Shown here one piece after another: positions 33,001 to 40,581 of a DNA stretch of 64,000 nucleotides. Under the pieces are notes generated by a model that was not told where the DNA came from, did no database searches, and saw only the letters and a list, made by a program, of their open reading frames with translations. Location: NCBI RefSeq assembly GCF_001424835.1, contig NZ_LMCQ01000022.1, positions 195,173 to 259,172 of the forward strand, written 5' to 3'. This DNA is from Variovorax sp. Root318D1. GTDB taxonomy: Bacteria > Pseudomonadota > Gammaproteobacteria > Burkholderiales > Burkholderiaceae_C. The position numbers were made by a program, and so were the translations under genes. Numbering within the stretch: position 1 is the stretch's first letter; every line of letters begins with the position of its first letter.

Positions 33001-33733
33001 CACAAGCGCGCAACTGGCCAACAACTTCAACGCCCCGCGCGCCATCACCATGGCGGCCGTGCTGTACGTGTTCCGCACGCTGGTGGACGATGACATTCCG
33101 CTCAACGCGGGCTGCCTGAAGCCCATCGAGGTGATCGTGCCGAATGGCTGCATGCTCAACCCGCTGCCGCCGGCCGCGGTGGTGGCGGGCAACGTCGAAA
33201 CGTCGAGCTGCGTGACCAATGCGCTCTACGGCGCGCTGGGCGTCATGGCCGCGAGCCAGTGCACCATGAACAACTTCACCTTCGGCGACGGCGAGCACCA
33301 GTACTACGAGACCATCTCGGGCGGCTCTGGCGCCGGACCCGGTTTCGACGGCACGAGCGTGGTGCAGACCCACATGACCAATTCACGCCTGACCGACCCC
33401 GAGGTGCTCGAATTCCGCTACCCGGTGCGGCTCGACAGCTACCGCCTGCGCACAGGTTCGGGCGGGGCAGGGCGCTGGCGCGGCGGCGACGGCGGCGTGC
33501 GGCGCGTGCGATTCCTGGCGCCGATGACGGCATCGATTCTCAGCAACGGCCGGCTCTACGGTGCGTTCGGCGGAGCGGGTGGCGAGGCCGGTGCAGTGGG
33601 GATCAACCGCGTCGAGCGGTCTGACGGCACGGAGGAGTCGTTGGAACACATCGGGCAAGTGCAGATGGCACCTGGGGACGTGTTCGTGATCGAAACGCCT
33701 GGTGGGGGCGGGTGGGGCGAAGGCGCGGTCTGA
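30074..33733 (+). CDS. 5-oxoprolinase (ATP-hydrolysing), fused hydantoinase A/B type
   Basis: A 1219-aa single-chain OPLAH-like enzyme. HyuA-type N-terminal and catalytic regions occupy about residues 8-690, with the ATP/phosphate motif IDRGGTFTDLV at about 16-26 and GFDMGGTSTDVS. The HyuB-type half begins near residue 705 (PVMLEVFNNLFMNIAEQMG) and holds NDPYHGGTHLPDITVV near 795. It hydrolyses 5-oxo-L-proline to L-glutamate with ATP. A HyuA/HyuB hydantoinase-type enzyme is the alternative, but length and adjacency to DUF1445 favour 5-oxoprolinase. ATG 30074 is 14 bp after the binding-protein gene; no strong Shine-Dalgarno. Confidence 0.87.
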   Translation: MQDQPTPLGNRWQFWIDRGGTFTDLVGRDPQGELHTLKLLSENPEQYKDAAVEGIRRLLKLKPGEPVTPERVECVKMGTTVATNALLERKGEPTVLVTTAGFRDALRIATQARPRLFDRRIVLPELLYQRVIEACERMDAQGGVVQPLDEGALRTALQEAFDAGLRACAIVFMHGWRYTAHEFAAERIARAIGFTQVSVSHKTSPLMKLVPRGDTTVVDAYLSPILRRYVEQVSRQMPGVPLFFMQSSGGLTQADRFQGKDAILSGPAGGIVGMVRTALDAGHARVIGFDMGGTSTDVSHYAGEFERSFETQVAGVRMRAPMMSIHTVAAGGGSVIAFDGARLRVGPESAGANPGPASYRRGGPLTTTDANVLLGKIQPSHFPRVFGPNADEPLDLAAARSGFDAMARRMSEATSRRVSAEEVASGALRIAVASMANAIKRISVARGYDVTQYTLQCFGGAGGQHACLVADALGMGSIYLHPLAGVLSAFGMGLADQLAMRELALERKLDAEGLAAARDAAGTLAAQAKGELREQGVADAVIALVHRVQLRYEGTDTALACTLPMAGTVNQAIAAMRDEFETGYRRRFAFLMAERALVIEAVTVEAVGAGERGAPPAAQADVALDSPEPLAAVRMYCEADEKAAGWRDAALFDEAALTPGATIDGPAILAGRNATTVIEPGWQARATAAGIELHRVRPRVATQAMGTSADPVMLEVFNNLFMNIAEQMGLRLQNTAYSVNIKERLDFSCALFDVQGNLIANAPHMPVHLGSMSESIKTVIDGNPGMKPGDVFVLNDPYHGGTHLPDITVVTPVYLQTGDARPSFYVASRGHHADVGGITPGSMPPFSSTIGDEGVLIDNFKLVEGGRLREAELRALLGSGAHPSRNIEQNLADLRAQIAANEKGVQELQAMVAQFGRETVAAYMGHVQDNAEESVRRVITALKNGEFTLPLDNGAQIRVRVTVDAVARSATVDFTGTSAQLANNFNAPRAITMAAVLYVFRTLVDDDIPLNAGCLKPIEVIVPNGCMLNPLPPAAVVAGNVETSSCVTNALYGALGVMAASQCTMNNFTFGDGEHQYYETISGGSGAGPGFDGTSVVQTHMTNSRLTDPEVLEFRYPVRLDSYRLRTGSGGAGRWRGGDGGVRRVRFLAPMTASILSNGRLYGAFGGAGGEAGAVGINRVERSDGTEESLEHIGQVQMAPGDVFVIETPGGGGWGEGAV

Positions 33734-34017
33734 AGTTTGCGCTCTGTGGTTCAGGGCGCGATCCCGCCGACGGGGTGCCTTGCTCCGCGAATGTCCTCCG
33801 GCCTGCGGCCTCCCCCTTTATTTCGCTGCGCAAGGCACCCCATCAGCGTGCTCGTCATGCAGAGCGGTCGTTGATCGAGCGGAACGACCGCAGCGCTCAG
33901 TGGGCACAGGGCGCCGGGTGCTCCCCGCAGCGAAATAAAGGAGGAGCCGAAGGCGGGGGACATTCGCGGAGGGGAGTACCCGGTGGCCCGCCCTCGACAC
34001 AGGGCCTTAAAGAAGGC
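33734..34017. repeat. Gene-free interval with a nested inverted-repeat element
   Basis: No credible gene. Left arm about 33774-33830 and right arm about 33926-33982 are imperfect inverted copies: each carries the ATTCGCGGA-type edge, a GC/AG-rich centre and TTTATTTCGCTGCG or its complement. Between them, GCGGTCGTT (33864-33872) and AACGACCGC (33883-33891) form a perfect 9-bp stem, and pieces of GGTGCC/GGCACC also pair across the element. The size is about 210 bp. It looks like a chromosomal REP/MITE-like repeat; there is no transposase and no target duplication is evident. Confidence 0.7.
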
Positions 34018-34048
34018 TGAAAAATAAAAAGGGCCTCCGAAGAGGCCC
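34018..34048 (-). terminator. Rho-independent terminator of the ETF-QO gene
   Basis: On the minus strand GGGCCTC and GAGGCCC arms with loop TTCG are followed by a T-rich run interrupted by one A. It lies 20 nt beyond the stop codon at 34068. Confidence 0.88.
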
Positions 34049-34067
34049 CGAGAAAACAGCGCGCGGC

Positions 34068-35765
34068 TTACATCCCCACGTAATTAGGCCCGCCGCCCCC
34101 TTCAGGCGTAACCCACACGATGTTCTGCGTCGGGTCCTTGATGTCGCAGGTCTTGCAGTGCACGCAGTTCTGCGCATTGATCTGCAGGCGCTCCTTGCCA
34201 CCTTCGGTGGCGACGAATTCGTACACACCGGCCGGGCAGTAGCGGCTTTCAGGCCCCGCAAACTTCGACAGGTTGATGTTCACCGGCACCGACGCATCCT
34301 TGAGCGTCAGGTGGGCCGGCTGCTGTTCCTCGTGGTTGGTGTTGCTGATGAACACGCTCGACAGCCGGTCGAAGGTGAGCTTGCCGTCCGGCTTCGGATA
34401 GACGATAGGCTTGCACTCCGCCGCGGGCTTGAGGTACAGGTGGTCGGGCTTGTGGCGGTGCAGGGTCCATGGAATGTGGCCCTTGAGCAGCCACTGCTCG
34501 ATGCCGTTCATGAAGGTGGCAACGCCCAGGCCCTTCTTGAACCAGGCCTTGAAGTTGCGTGCCTTGTTCAGCTCCGTGTAGAGCCAGCTCTTCTCGAAGG
34601 CGGCCGGGTAGGCCGTGAGTTCGTCGTGCTGGCGGCCGGCCTGCACGGCGTCGTACGCGGCTTCGGCGGCCAGCATGCCGGTCTTGATGGCGGCGTGGCT
34701 GCCCTTGATGCGGCTCACGTTGAGATAGCCGGCCTCGCAGCCGACCAGCGCGCCGCCCGGGAATACCGTCTTGGGCAGCGACATCAGGCCGCCGGCCGTG
34801 ATGGCGCGCGCGCCATAGCCGATGCGCTTGGCCGGCTTAATGCCCTTGGCTTCGTCGCCTTCGAGGTACCAGCGGATGTTGGGATGCAGCTTCCAGCGCT
34901 GCATTTCCTCGAACGGGCTCAGGTACGGGTTGCTGTAGTCCAGGCCGGTGATGAAGCCCATGGAGATCTTGTTGTCTTCCATGTGATAGAGGAAGGCGCC
35001 GCCGTAGGTGTCGCTCTTCATCGGCCAGCCGGCGGTATGCAGCACGAAGCCGGGCTGGTGGCGCTTGGGGTCGATTTCCCACACTTCCTTCACGCCCAGG
35101 CCGTAGGTCTGCGGGTCCTTGCCTTCGTCCAGCTTGAACCTGGCGATCAGCTGGCGGCCCAGGTGGCCGCGCGCGCCTTCGGCAAACACGGTGTACTTGC
35201 CCAGGAGCTCCATGCCGAGCTGGAAGTTCTCGGTGGGTTCGCCGTCCTTGCCCACGCCCAGGTTGCCGGTGGCAACGCCGCGCACCGAGCCGTTCTCGTT
35301 GTAGAGCACTTCGGCGGCCGGGAAGCCGGGGAAGATCTCCACGCCCAGGTTCTCGGCCTGCTGCGCCAGCCACTTGGTGAAGTCGCTCAGGCTGATGATG
35401 TAGTTGCCGTGGTTCTGGAAGCAGGCTGGCAAAAAGGCATTGGGCGTGCGCAGGCCCGACTTCTCGCCGAGGAACACCATGGCGTCGTCGGTGACGGGCT
35501 GGTTCAGCGGGGCGCCCTGTTCCTTCCAGTCGGGCAGCAGCTCGTTGAGGGCGCGCGGGTCCATGATGGCGCCCGAGAGAATGTGCGCGCCGGGCTCGGA
35601 GCCCTTCTCGAGCACCACGACCGAGATTTCCTTTTCGTGGTGGGCGGCCAGCTGTTTGAGCCGGATGGCGGTCGAGAGGCCGGCCGGGCCGCCGCCGACG
35701 ACCACCACGTCGTATTCCATGGATTCGCGGGGGCCGAACTGGGCGAGGATTTCGTCGTGGGTCAT
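34068..35765 (-). CDS. Electron transfer flavoprotein-ubiquinone oxidoreductase
   Basis: A 565-aa FAD and 4Fe-4S protein of the inner membrane. It passes electrons from reduced ETF (fatty acid and amino acid oxidation) to ubiquinone. The FAD motif is VVVGGGPAGLSTAIRLKQL near residue 20; GDEAKGIKPAKRIGYGARAI and the iron-sulfur cysteines in ESRYCPAG and NCVHCKTCDIKDP are at the C-terminus. ATG 35765 starts MTHDEILAQFGPRESMEYD, as in close relatives; an ATG at 35819 would add 18 residues. It is divergent from the SDR gene (117 bp between starts). The ETF genes are elsewhere. Confidence 0.95.
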   Translation of the reverse strand: MTHDEILAQFGPRESMEYDVVVVGGGPAGLSTAIRLKQLAAHHEKEISVVVLEKGSEPGAHILSGAIMDPRALNELLPDWKEQGAPLNQPVTDDAMVFLGEKSGLRTPNAFLPACFQNHGNYIISLSDFTKWLAQQAENLGVEIFPGFPAAEVLYNENGSVRGVATGNLGVGKDGEPTENFQLGMELLGKYTVFAEGARGHLGRQLIARFKLDEGKDPQTYGLGVKEVWEIDPKRHQPGFVLHTAGWPMKSDTYGGAFLYHMEDNKISMGFITGLDYSNPYLSPFEEMQRWKLHPNIRWYLEGDEAKGIKPAKRIGYGARAITAGGLMSLPKTVFPGGALVGCEAGYLNVSRIKGSHAAIKTGMLAAEAAYDAVQAGRQHDELTAYPAAFEKSWLYTELNKARNFKAWFKKGLGVATFMNGIEQWLLKGHIPWTLHRHKPDHLYLKPAAECKPIVYPKPDGKLTFDRLSSVFISNTNHEEQQPAHLTLKDASVPVNINLSKFAGPESRYCPAGVYEFVATEGGKERLQINAQNCVHCKTCDIKDPTQNIVWVTPEGGGGPNYVGM

Positions 35766-35882
35766 GTGGGTCTCGTCGATAATGATTTGAGGCTCGGACG
35801 CTTCGAGGGCGCGAAACATTTTATGTGGAGTGCGGAACGTCGCCTCGGCGACTCCGCAACGGCTCAAAAGGACCCTCTTTTC

Positions 35883-36665
35883 ATGGCTTACAGCATCGAC
35901 CTTTCAGGCCGCGTGGCCTTCGTGACCGGAGCTTCCAGCGGGCTGGGCGCGCAGTTTGCCAAGACGCTGGCGCGCGCCGGTGCGGCCGTGGTGCTGGCGA
36001 GCCGCCGGGTCGAGAAACTCAAGGAGCTGCGCGCACGCATCGAGGGCGAGGGCGGCGACGCCCATGTGGTCGAACTCGACGTGACCGACATCGGCAGCAT
36101 CAAGGCCGCCGTGGCGCGCGCCGAGACCGAAGTGGGCCCCATCGACGTCCTGGTCAACAACTCGGGCGTGAACACCACCCAGCGCCTGCAGGACGTGACC
36201 CCCGACGATTACGACTACATCTTCGACACCAACGTGAAGGGCTCCTTCTTCGTCGCGCAGGAGGTGTGCAAGCGCATGCTGGCGCGCGCCGACGGTTCGG
36301 CGCCGGGCACCTATATCGGCGGGCGCATCATCAACATCGCCTCGGTGGCGGCGCTCAAGGTGCTGCCGCAACTCGGTGCCTACTGCATGAGCAAGGCAGC
36401 CGTGGTGCAGATGACCAAGGCCATGGCGCTCGAGTGGGGCCGCTTCGGCATCAACGTGAACGCGCTGTGCCCGGGCTACATCACGACCGAGCTCAACGAG
36501 GACCACTGGCTTTCCGAAGGCGGGGCCAAGCTCGTGAACATGCTGCCGCGCAAGCGCGTGGGCAAGCCCGAAGACCTGGACGGCCTGATCGTGCTGCTGG
36601 CCAGCGGGCAGAGCCACTTCGTGAATGGCGCGGTGATTGCCGCGGACGACGGATTCGCGCTTTGA
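35883..36665 (+). CDS. Short-chain dehydrogenase/reductase
   Basis: A 260-aa classical SDR. Cofactor motif TGASSGLGAQFA at residues 15-26, NNSGV (NNAG-type) in VLVNNSGVNTT, Ser in NIASVAAL, and catalytic YCMSK (Tyr/Lys). The NAD(P)-dependent substrate is not clear; the gene is followed, 25 bp later, by a hotdog thioesterase, hinting at acyl-CoA chemistry such as a 3-hydroxyacyl-CoA step. It is divergent from ETF-QO, which is consistent with beta-oxidation-type function. AAAGGACCCTCTTTTC precedes the ATG. Confidence 0.87.
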   Translation: MAYSIDLSGRVAFVTGASSGLGAQFAKTLARAGAAVVLASRRVEKLKELRARIEGEGGDAHVVELDVTDIGSIKAAVARAETEVGPIDVLVNNSGVNTTQRLQDVTPDDYDYIFDTNVKGSFFVAQEVCKRMLARADGSAPGTYIGGRIINIASVAALKVLPQLGAYCMSKAAVVQMTKAMALEWGRFGINVNALCPGYITTELNEDHWLSEGGAKLVNMLPRKRVGKPEDLDGLIVLLASGQSHFVNGAVIAADDGFAL

Positions 36666-36690
36666 GCTTTCCATCTCACCAGACCCACCG

Positions 36691-37113
36691 ATGAGAATAG
36701 AAATCCCTGAAAAGAAGAAGCTGGTGTACGAGATGTGCATCCCCATCCGCTGGGGCGACATGGACGCCATGGGCCACCTCAACAACGGCACCTACTTTCG
36801 CTACCTGGAAACCGCGCGCATCGACTGGATGCACTCCATCGGCTTCGAGCCCGAGCCGGGCGGCGAGGGCATGGTGATCGTCAATGCCTTCTGCAATTTC
36901 TACCGCCAGATCGAGTACCCGGGTGACGTGCTGCTCAAGATGTACGTGAGCGATCCGGGCCGCACCACCTTCGAGAGCTGGGCCACCATGGCGCGCGCCG
37001 ATGCGCCCGACGTGGTCTGCGCGGCGGGTGGGGCGACCACGATCTGGGTCGATTTTCCGAAGCAGAAGGCGCTGGCCTTGCCCGACTGGCTGCGCGCGCT
37101 GGTGAGCGAATAG
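36691..37113 (+). CDS. Hotdog-fold acyl-CoA thioesterase (4HBT/YbgC type)
   Basis: A 140-aa single hotdog domain. The active-site strand is IRWGDMDAMGHLNNGTYFRYLE, with the catalytic Asp expected in GDMDAMGH as in 4-hydroxybenzoyl-CoA thioesterase. It would hydrolyse acyl-CoA in the cytosol. ATG 36691 is chosen; an in-frame extension upstream runs through the SDR stop. It sits 25 bp after the SDR gene and 6 bp before the next gene, so these are probably cotranscribed. The acyl group is unknown. Confidence 0.86.
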   Translation: MRIEIPEKKKLVYEMCIPIRWGDMDAMGHLNNGTYFRYLETARIDWMHSIGFEPEPGGEGMVIVNAFCNFYRQIEYPGDVLLKMYVSDPGRTTFESWATMARADAPDVVCAAGGATTIWVDFPKQKALALPDWLRALVSE

Positions 37114-37119
37114 GGCGAG

Positions 37120-37824
37120 ATGCCGAGAAGACTGCTGGTGCTTGCGGCGTTCGTGCTGTTTGCCGCTTCGAGTCACGGGCAAAAGGCCGAGATGCCGGCC
37201 GAGAAGAATGCATGCCCCGCGAACGCGCCGTTCCTGAGCGCCGACGCATTGAAGAAGGCCGGCGTCGAGTTTCCCGTGTTCAAGCGCTACTGCTACGCGG
37301 ACAAGTCCGGCAGCCATGCGCTGGTGCTCGGGGAGAAGCAGGACACCCCTTTTTCCGGCGAGCTGCTGTCGTCGGCCATTCAGGCATCGCTCTTCAAGGT
37401 GGGCAGCGACGGCGCGCTGACGCGGCAATGGTCGATTCGCGACTTTGCCGGCAAGGCAGATGCAGGCATCAACTTCAGGTCGAAGCTCGTCGAGCTCGCC
37501 GATCTCGATGCGGACGGACTGATCGAGCCCATCCTCGTCTATCGCTTCTTTGCCCCGGATGATGAGGGTGGCTTCAGCAGCAGCGATTTCTCGGGTGGCA
37601 TCAAGATCATCACCTTCCACCAGGGCAGGAAGGTGGCGATCCACGCCATCACGGGTCAGCTGGACGGCGAACGCAGGACGACCGCCAACGCCAACTTCTT
37701 TGCGCTGCCCAAGCCTGCGCGCCAATACCTCGTCAGGAAGATGGCCGGCATGTACAGCGCCCGGCAATTCGGCTTCGACAACTCCTACGGGTTCATGCCG
37801 CAGGAGGAGCGGGGCGCACGCTGA
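37120..37824 (+). CDS. Secreted protein, resembling the M949_RS01915 family
   Basis: A 234-aa exported protein. Signal peptide MPRRLLVLAAFVLFAASSHG (cleavage about residue 20). The central region has a Ca-binding-like D-x-D-x-D-G sequence in ELADLDADGLIEPILVY, followed by SGGIKIITFHQGRKVAIHAITGQ, which reminds one of M949_RS01915-type 'surface polysaccharide biosynthesis' annotated proteins; this match is from memory of the pattern and is tentative. Start ATG 37120 is 6 bp after the thioesterase stop. No function is assigned. Confidence 0.65.
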   Translation: MPRRLLVLAAFVLFAASSHGQKAEMPAEKNACPANAPFLSADALKKAGVEFPVFKRYCYADKSGSHALVLGEKQDTPFSGELLSSAIQASLFKVGSDGALTRQWSIRDFAGKADAGINFRSKLVELADLDADGLIEPILVYRFFAPDDEGGFSSSDFSGGIKIITFHQGRKVAIHAITGQLDGERRTTANANFFALPKPARQYLVRKMAGMYSARQFGFDNSYGFMPQEERGAR

Positions 37825-37905
37825 CCGGACACAGGCGAGCAAGGCCGATTCGCGCTTCGCCAAGTGCCTCGCCACTGCAAACCAGAGTTTCACTTGGAGA
37901 ACCCA

Positions 37906-38394
37906 ATGCTGCGAAAGCTACTGACACTCGTATTCTTGTTGGGTGCCGCTTCAGCGACCGCCGCGGATACGCTGTACACGCTGACGGCACCTCTGCCTGC
38001 GGCAAAGCTCGAGTGCTGGTCCCGGCATTTCAAGAAATACGACGAGATCGTCGGGTACTCGAAGCTGGGCCATTTCTTTCTTCGCGCGCGTGCCAGTGAC
38101 GAGTACATCGTCCTTCATCCCTTCTCGAAGGGCGCGAAGTCCTATGGCGTATTTCCGAGCGTCGCCCGGTTCGAGGAAAAGGTGCTCAAGGACCCCGGCT
38201 TCGCTGGCTACGTGCTGCGCGCCGATCACGTGGCACAGGTCCGCAAGCGGGTGGGTCCGTTGAAGACCGAGGAGATCTATATTCCAGAGCCTTACCCGTT
38301 TCTGGGTGGCTCCGGCGAGCCCTCGACCTACGGCAAGGGAAATGTCTGGGTCTTCATGCACATCGTTGCCCAGATGCAAGGGCTCTGCGATTAG
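37906..38394 (+). CDS. Secreted protein with a Tdi1/DUF1851 C-terminal-like domain
   Basis: A 162-aa protein. A signal peptide is clear: MLRKLLTLVFLLGAASATA, cleavage at ATA-AD. The mature part (GYSKLGHFFLRARASDEY, then VGPLKTEEIYIPEPYPFLGGS) follows the pattern of the DUF1851/T6SS immunity Tdi1 C-terminal domain, but the GAD-like N-terminal half seen in that family is missing. TTGGAGAACCCA is a good ribosome-binding site for ATG 37906. Its possible partner is the secreted gene 82 bp upstream. No toxin gene is visible. The domain call is by eye, so function stays open. Confidence 0.6.
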   Translation: MLRKLLTLVFLLGAASATAADTLYTLTAPLPAAKLECWSRHFKKYDEIVGYSKLGHFFLRARASDEYIVLHPFSKGAKSYGVFPSVARFEEKVLKDPGFAGYVLRADHVAQVRKRVGPLKTEEIYIPEPYPFLGGSGEPSTYGKGNVWVFMHIVAQMQGLCD

Positions 38395-38396
38395 CC

Positions 38397-39749
38397 TCAG
38401 GCCGGCCGCAGCACGATGCGCGCCTCGAACCCGCTGGCGGCGCCTGCCGGCGGCGAGGCCAGTTCGAGCTTGGCGTTGTGCTTCTCGACGATGGTGCCCA
38501 CGATCGACAGGCCCAGCCCGTATCCGGCGCGGTCGGAGCTGTGCCGCACATGGCGCTGCTGCAGCGTGGCGAGCTGCTCCGCACTGACGCCCGGGCCGAA
38601 GTCGCGCACCGCGAGCGTGCACGGCGCCATCACCTCGATCACCACGCGGCCGCTGCCGCCGTAGCGCAGCGCGTTTTCCACCAGGTTGCGCAGCGCAATG
38701 GCCAGTGCGTCGACGTCGCCCGAGGTAACGGGCGCAATGGCGTCGGGCACCTTGAGCGCAAGGCGCTCGCTGATCTGGGGGTCTTTCCAGAATTCCTCCG
38801 CCACCGCGCCCGCAAGCTGGACCAGGTTGACCCGCGAGCGGGCGAGCGACGCGCCCGATTCGGCGCGCGAGAGCTGGAGCAGCTTCTCGGTGCGGTGGCT
38901 GAGTATCTGCAGCGCGTCGAGTGCGGCCTGGACATCGTTGCGCCGCAGGTCGTGCTCGAGCGCGGTCTGCAGGCGCAGCCGCGCCGCGGCCAGGGGCGTT
39001 CGCAGCTCGTGGGCCGCATTGGCGGCCAGCGCGCGTTCGACGTCGAGCGACTGGGACAGGCGCTCCAGCAGGCTGTTGACGTGGTCGCCCACAGAGCGCA
39101 GCTCGCGCGGCAGGCCGGGCAGCGTGATGGGCCGCAGGTCGGCGCCGCTGCGCTTCTCGATCTCGCCGGCAAGCTCCTGCAGCACGCGCAGCTCGGTGCG
39201 TGCGACGTTGCGCAGCACCAGCGCCAAGAGAGGCAGCACGGCGCCCAGCGGAATGATCAGGCCGTAGAGCGTGCGGTTGAGCGCGGTGCGGCGCTCGTCG
39301 AGCGGATCGGCCACCTGGAAGTAGAGGCCTCGCGTAGGGTGCCGCACGGTATAGATGCGCCAGGCCTGGTTGTTGGCGAAGCCCGAGGCCAGCGGCACGT
39401 CGAAGGCATCTGTGGGCGCTTCGGCCGAGCGCAGCAGCACGTGCTCGTGAAGGTCCACGATCTGGTAGTTCACGGCGTCTTCCGAGAACAGCTGCTTGGG
39501 CGCGACCATCGGCAGGGGCGCGGTAGTGCCTTCCTGCTGCAGCTTGTCGAGTTCCTGGACCGCCATGTCGAACATGCGGTGCGACACCTCGACCAACTCA
39601 TTGTCGAAGTTGTGGTTGATCTCGCGGTCCACATACCAGACCACGGCCAGCACGCACAGCATCCACACGCCGCCGACCCAGACGATCAGCGTGCGTGTCA
39701 GGCGGCCGGCCAGCGTGCTGGGGCCGGAACGGGCGGAACCTGCATTCAT
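38397..39749 (-). CDS. Sensor histidine kinase (QseC/PmrB-like)
   Basis: A 450-aa membrane sensor. TM1 is about residues 20-42, a periplasmic domain of about 115 residues follows, TM2 is about 162-180, then HAMP. The H-box is AANAAHELRTPLAAARLRLQ with His247; N-box NLVENALRYGG and G-box GYGLGLSIV are present. The periplasmic size is nearer to QseC/TctE than to the short PmrB sensor. ATG 39749 overlaps the response-regulator stop (ATGA). The neighbouring phosphatase and eptA genes suggest it senses envelope conditions such as cationic peptides or metals; this is inferred. Confidence 0.9.
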   Translation of the reverse strand: MNAGSARSGPSTLAGRLTRTLIVWVGGVWMLCVLAVVWYVDREINHNFDNELVEVSHRMFDMAVQELDKLQQEGTTAPLPMVAPKQLFSEDAVNYQIVDLHEHVLLRSAEAPTDAFDVPLASGFANNQAWRIYTVRHPTRGLYFQVADPLDERRTALNRTLYGLIIPLGAVLPLLALVLRNVARTELRVLQELAGEIEKRSGADLRPITLPGLPRELRSVGDHVNSLLERLSQSLDVERALAANAAHELRTPLAAARLRLQTALEHDLRRNDVQAALDALQILSHRTEKLLQLSRAESGASLARSRVNLVQLAGAVAEEFWKDPQISERLALKVPDAIAPVTSGDVDALAIALRNLVENALRYGGSGRVVIEVMAPCTLAVRDFGPGVSAEQLATLQQRHVRHSSDRAGYGLGLSIVGTIVEKHNAKLELASPPAGAASGFEARIVLRPA

Positions 39750-40420
39750 TCGTCGTCGCCTGCCGAGGTCGACAGGCGATAGCCGAGGCCGCGCAGTGTC
39801 TGGATATGGCTCTTGCCGAGCTTGCGCCGCAGCCGGCTGATGAACACCTCGAGCGTGTTGCTGTCGGCCTCGTCGCCGAAGCCGTAGAGCGCATCGGCCA
39901 GGTTCTCGCGGGTGTGGATTCGCTCGGGCCGCGTGGCCATGACGCGCAGCAGGGCCCACTCCTTCTGGGTCAGCACGACCGGGTTTCCATCCTTGCGGAC
40001 CCGCTCCTGGGCCAGGTCGATCTCCAGCGTTCCAAGATGCAGCACCGGCGCAGTGCCGGCATTACGCCGCCGCTCGACCGCGCGCAGCCGCGCCAGCAGC
40101 TCGGCCGGGTCGTAGGGCTTGATGAGGTAGTCGTCGGCGCCGGCATCGAGTCCTCGGATGCGATCGGTGACCTGGTCGCGCGCAGTCAGCACGATGACGA
40201 TGGGCGGCTCGCGCAGCGCGCGCACCTGCGGCAGCAGCGAAAGGCCGTCGCCGTCGCCCAGGTGCAGGTCGAGCAGCACGGCGGCGTATTGCACGGAGTG
40301 CAGGGCGCCCCGGGCTTCGGCGAGGCTGGACGCGACGTCGACAACGAAAGCCTTTGCAAGCAGATAGCTGCAGACGGCGTCTGCCAACGCACTGTCATCT
40401 TCGACGAGCAATATGCGCAC
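39746..40420 (-). CDS. OmpR/PhoB-family response regulator (QseB/PmrA-like)
   Basis: A 224-aa response regulator. Receiver: Asp51 in AAVLLDLHLGDGDGL, conserved Thr in VLTARD, and Lys in IKPYDP. C-terminal winged helix: LTQKEWALLRVMATRPERIHTRENL and TLEVFISRLRRKL. It is the first gene of the operon with the kinase. Its start is 161 bp from the divergent PAP2 gene, and the intergenic region holds three NTTCAG repeats (40494-40520) that are likely its own binding sites. Confidence 0.93.
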   Translation of the reverse strand: MRILLVEDDSALADAVCSYLLAKAFVVDVASSLAEARGALHSVQYAAVLLDLHLGDGDGLSLLPQVRALREPPIVIVLTARDQVTDRIRGLDAGADDYLIKPYDPAELLARLRAVERRRNAGTAPVLHLGTLEIDLAQERVRKDGNPVVLTQKEWALLRVMATRPERIHTRENLADALYGFGDEADSNTLEVFISRLRRKLGKSHIQTLRGLGYRLSTSAGDDE

Positions 40421-40493
40421 GCGAGGTCATCTTTCTTCAAAAAACCGAGTCTATCGCCGAGCGACGAAGCGGCCCGGAAGCGCGTCAGCTTTC

Positions 40494-40520
40494 GTTCAGG
40501 CTGCTTCAGGATCGGTTCAG
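40494..40520. promoter_or_regulatory. Candidate response-regulator operator, three NTTCAG repeats
   Basis: GTTCAG (40494-40499), CTTCAG (40504-40509) and GTTCAG (40515-40520) recur at 10- and 11-bp intervals, as expected for an OmpR-type dimer array. They lie in the shared promoter region of the two-component genes and PAP2. The same box occurs upstream of eptA. Confidence 0.6.
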
Positions 40521-40581
40521 ACCAGGAACGTAGGCTTTGGGGTCTCCCAGACTTGTTTTTCCGCTGCTTGTTTCCCTGCTC

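Noticed and set aside
33702..34020. Two short open frames over the inverted-repeat element
   Set aside because: They run through the repeat arms and lack ribosome-binding sites; sequence is explained by the repeat.
37906..38394. Complete T6SS effector-immunity pair
   Set aside because: Only an immunity-like domain is seen; no effector, VgrG, Hcp or other T6SS gene is present nearby.
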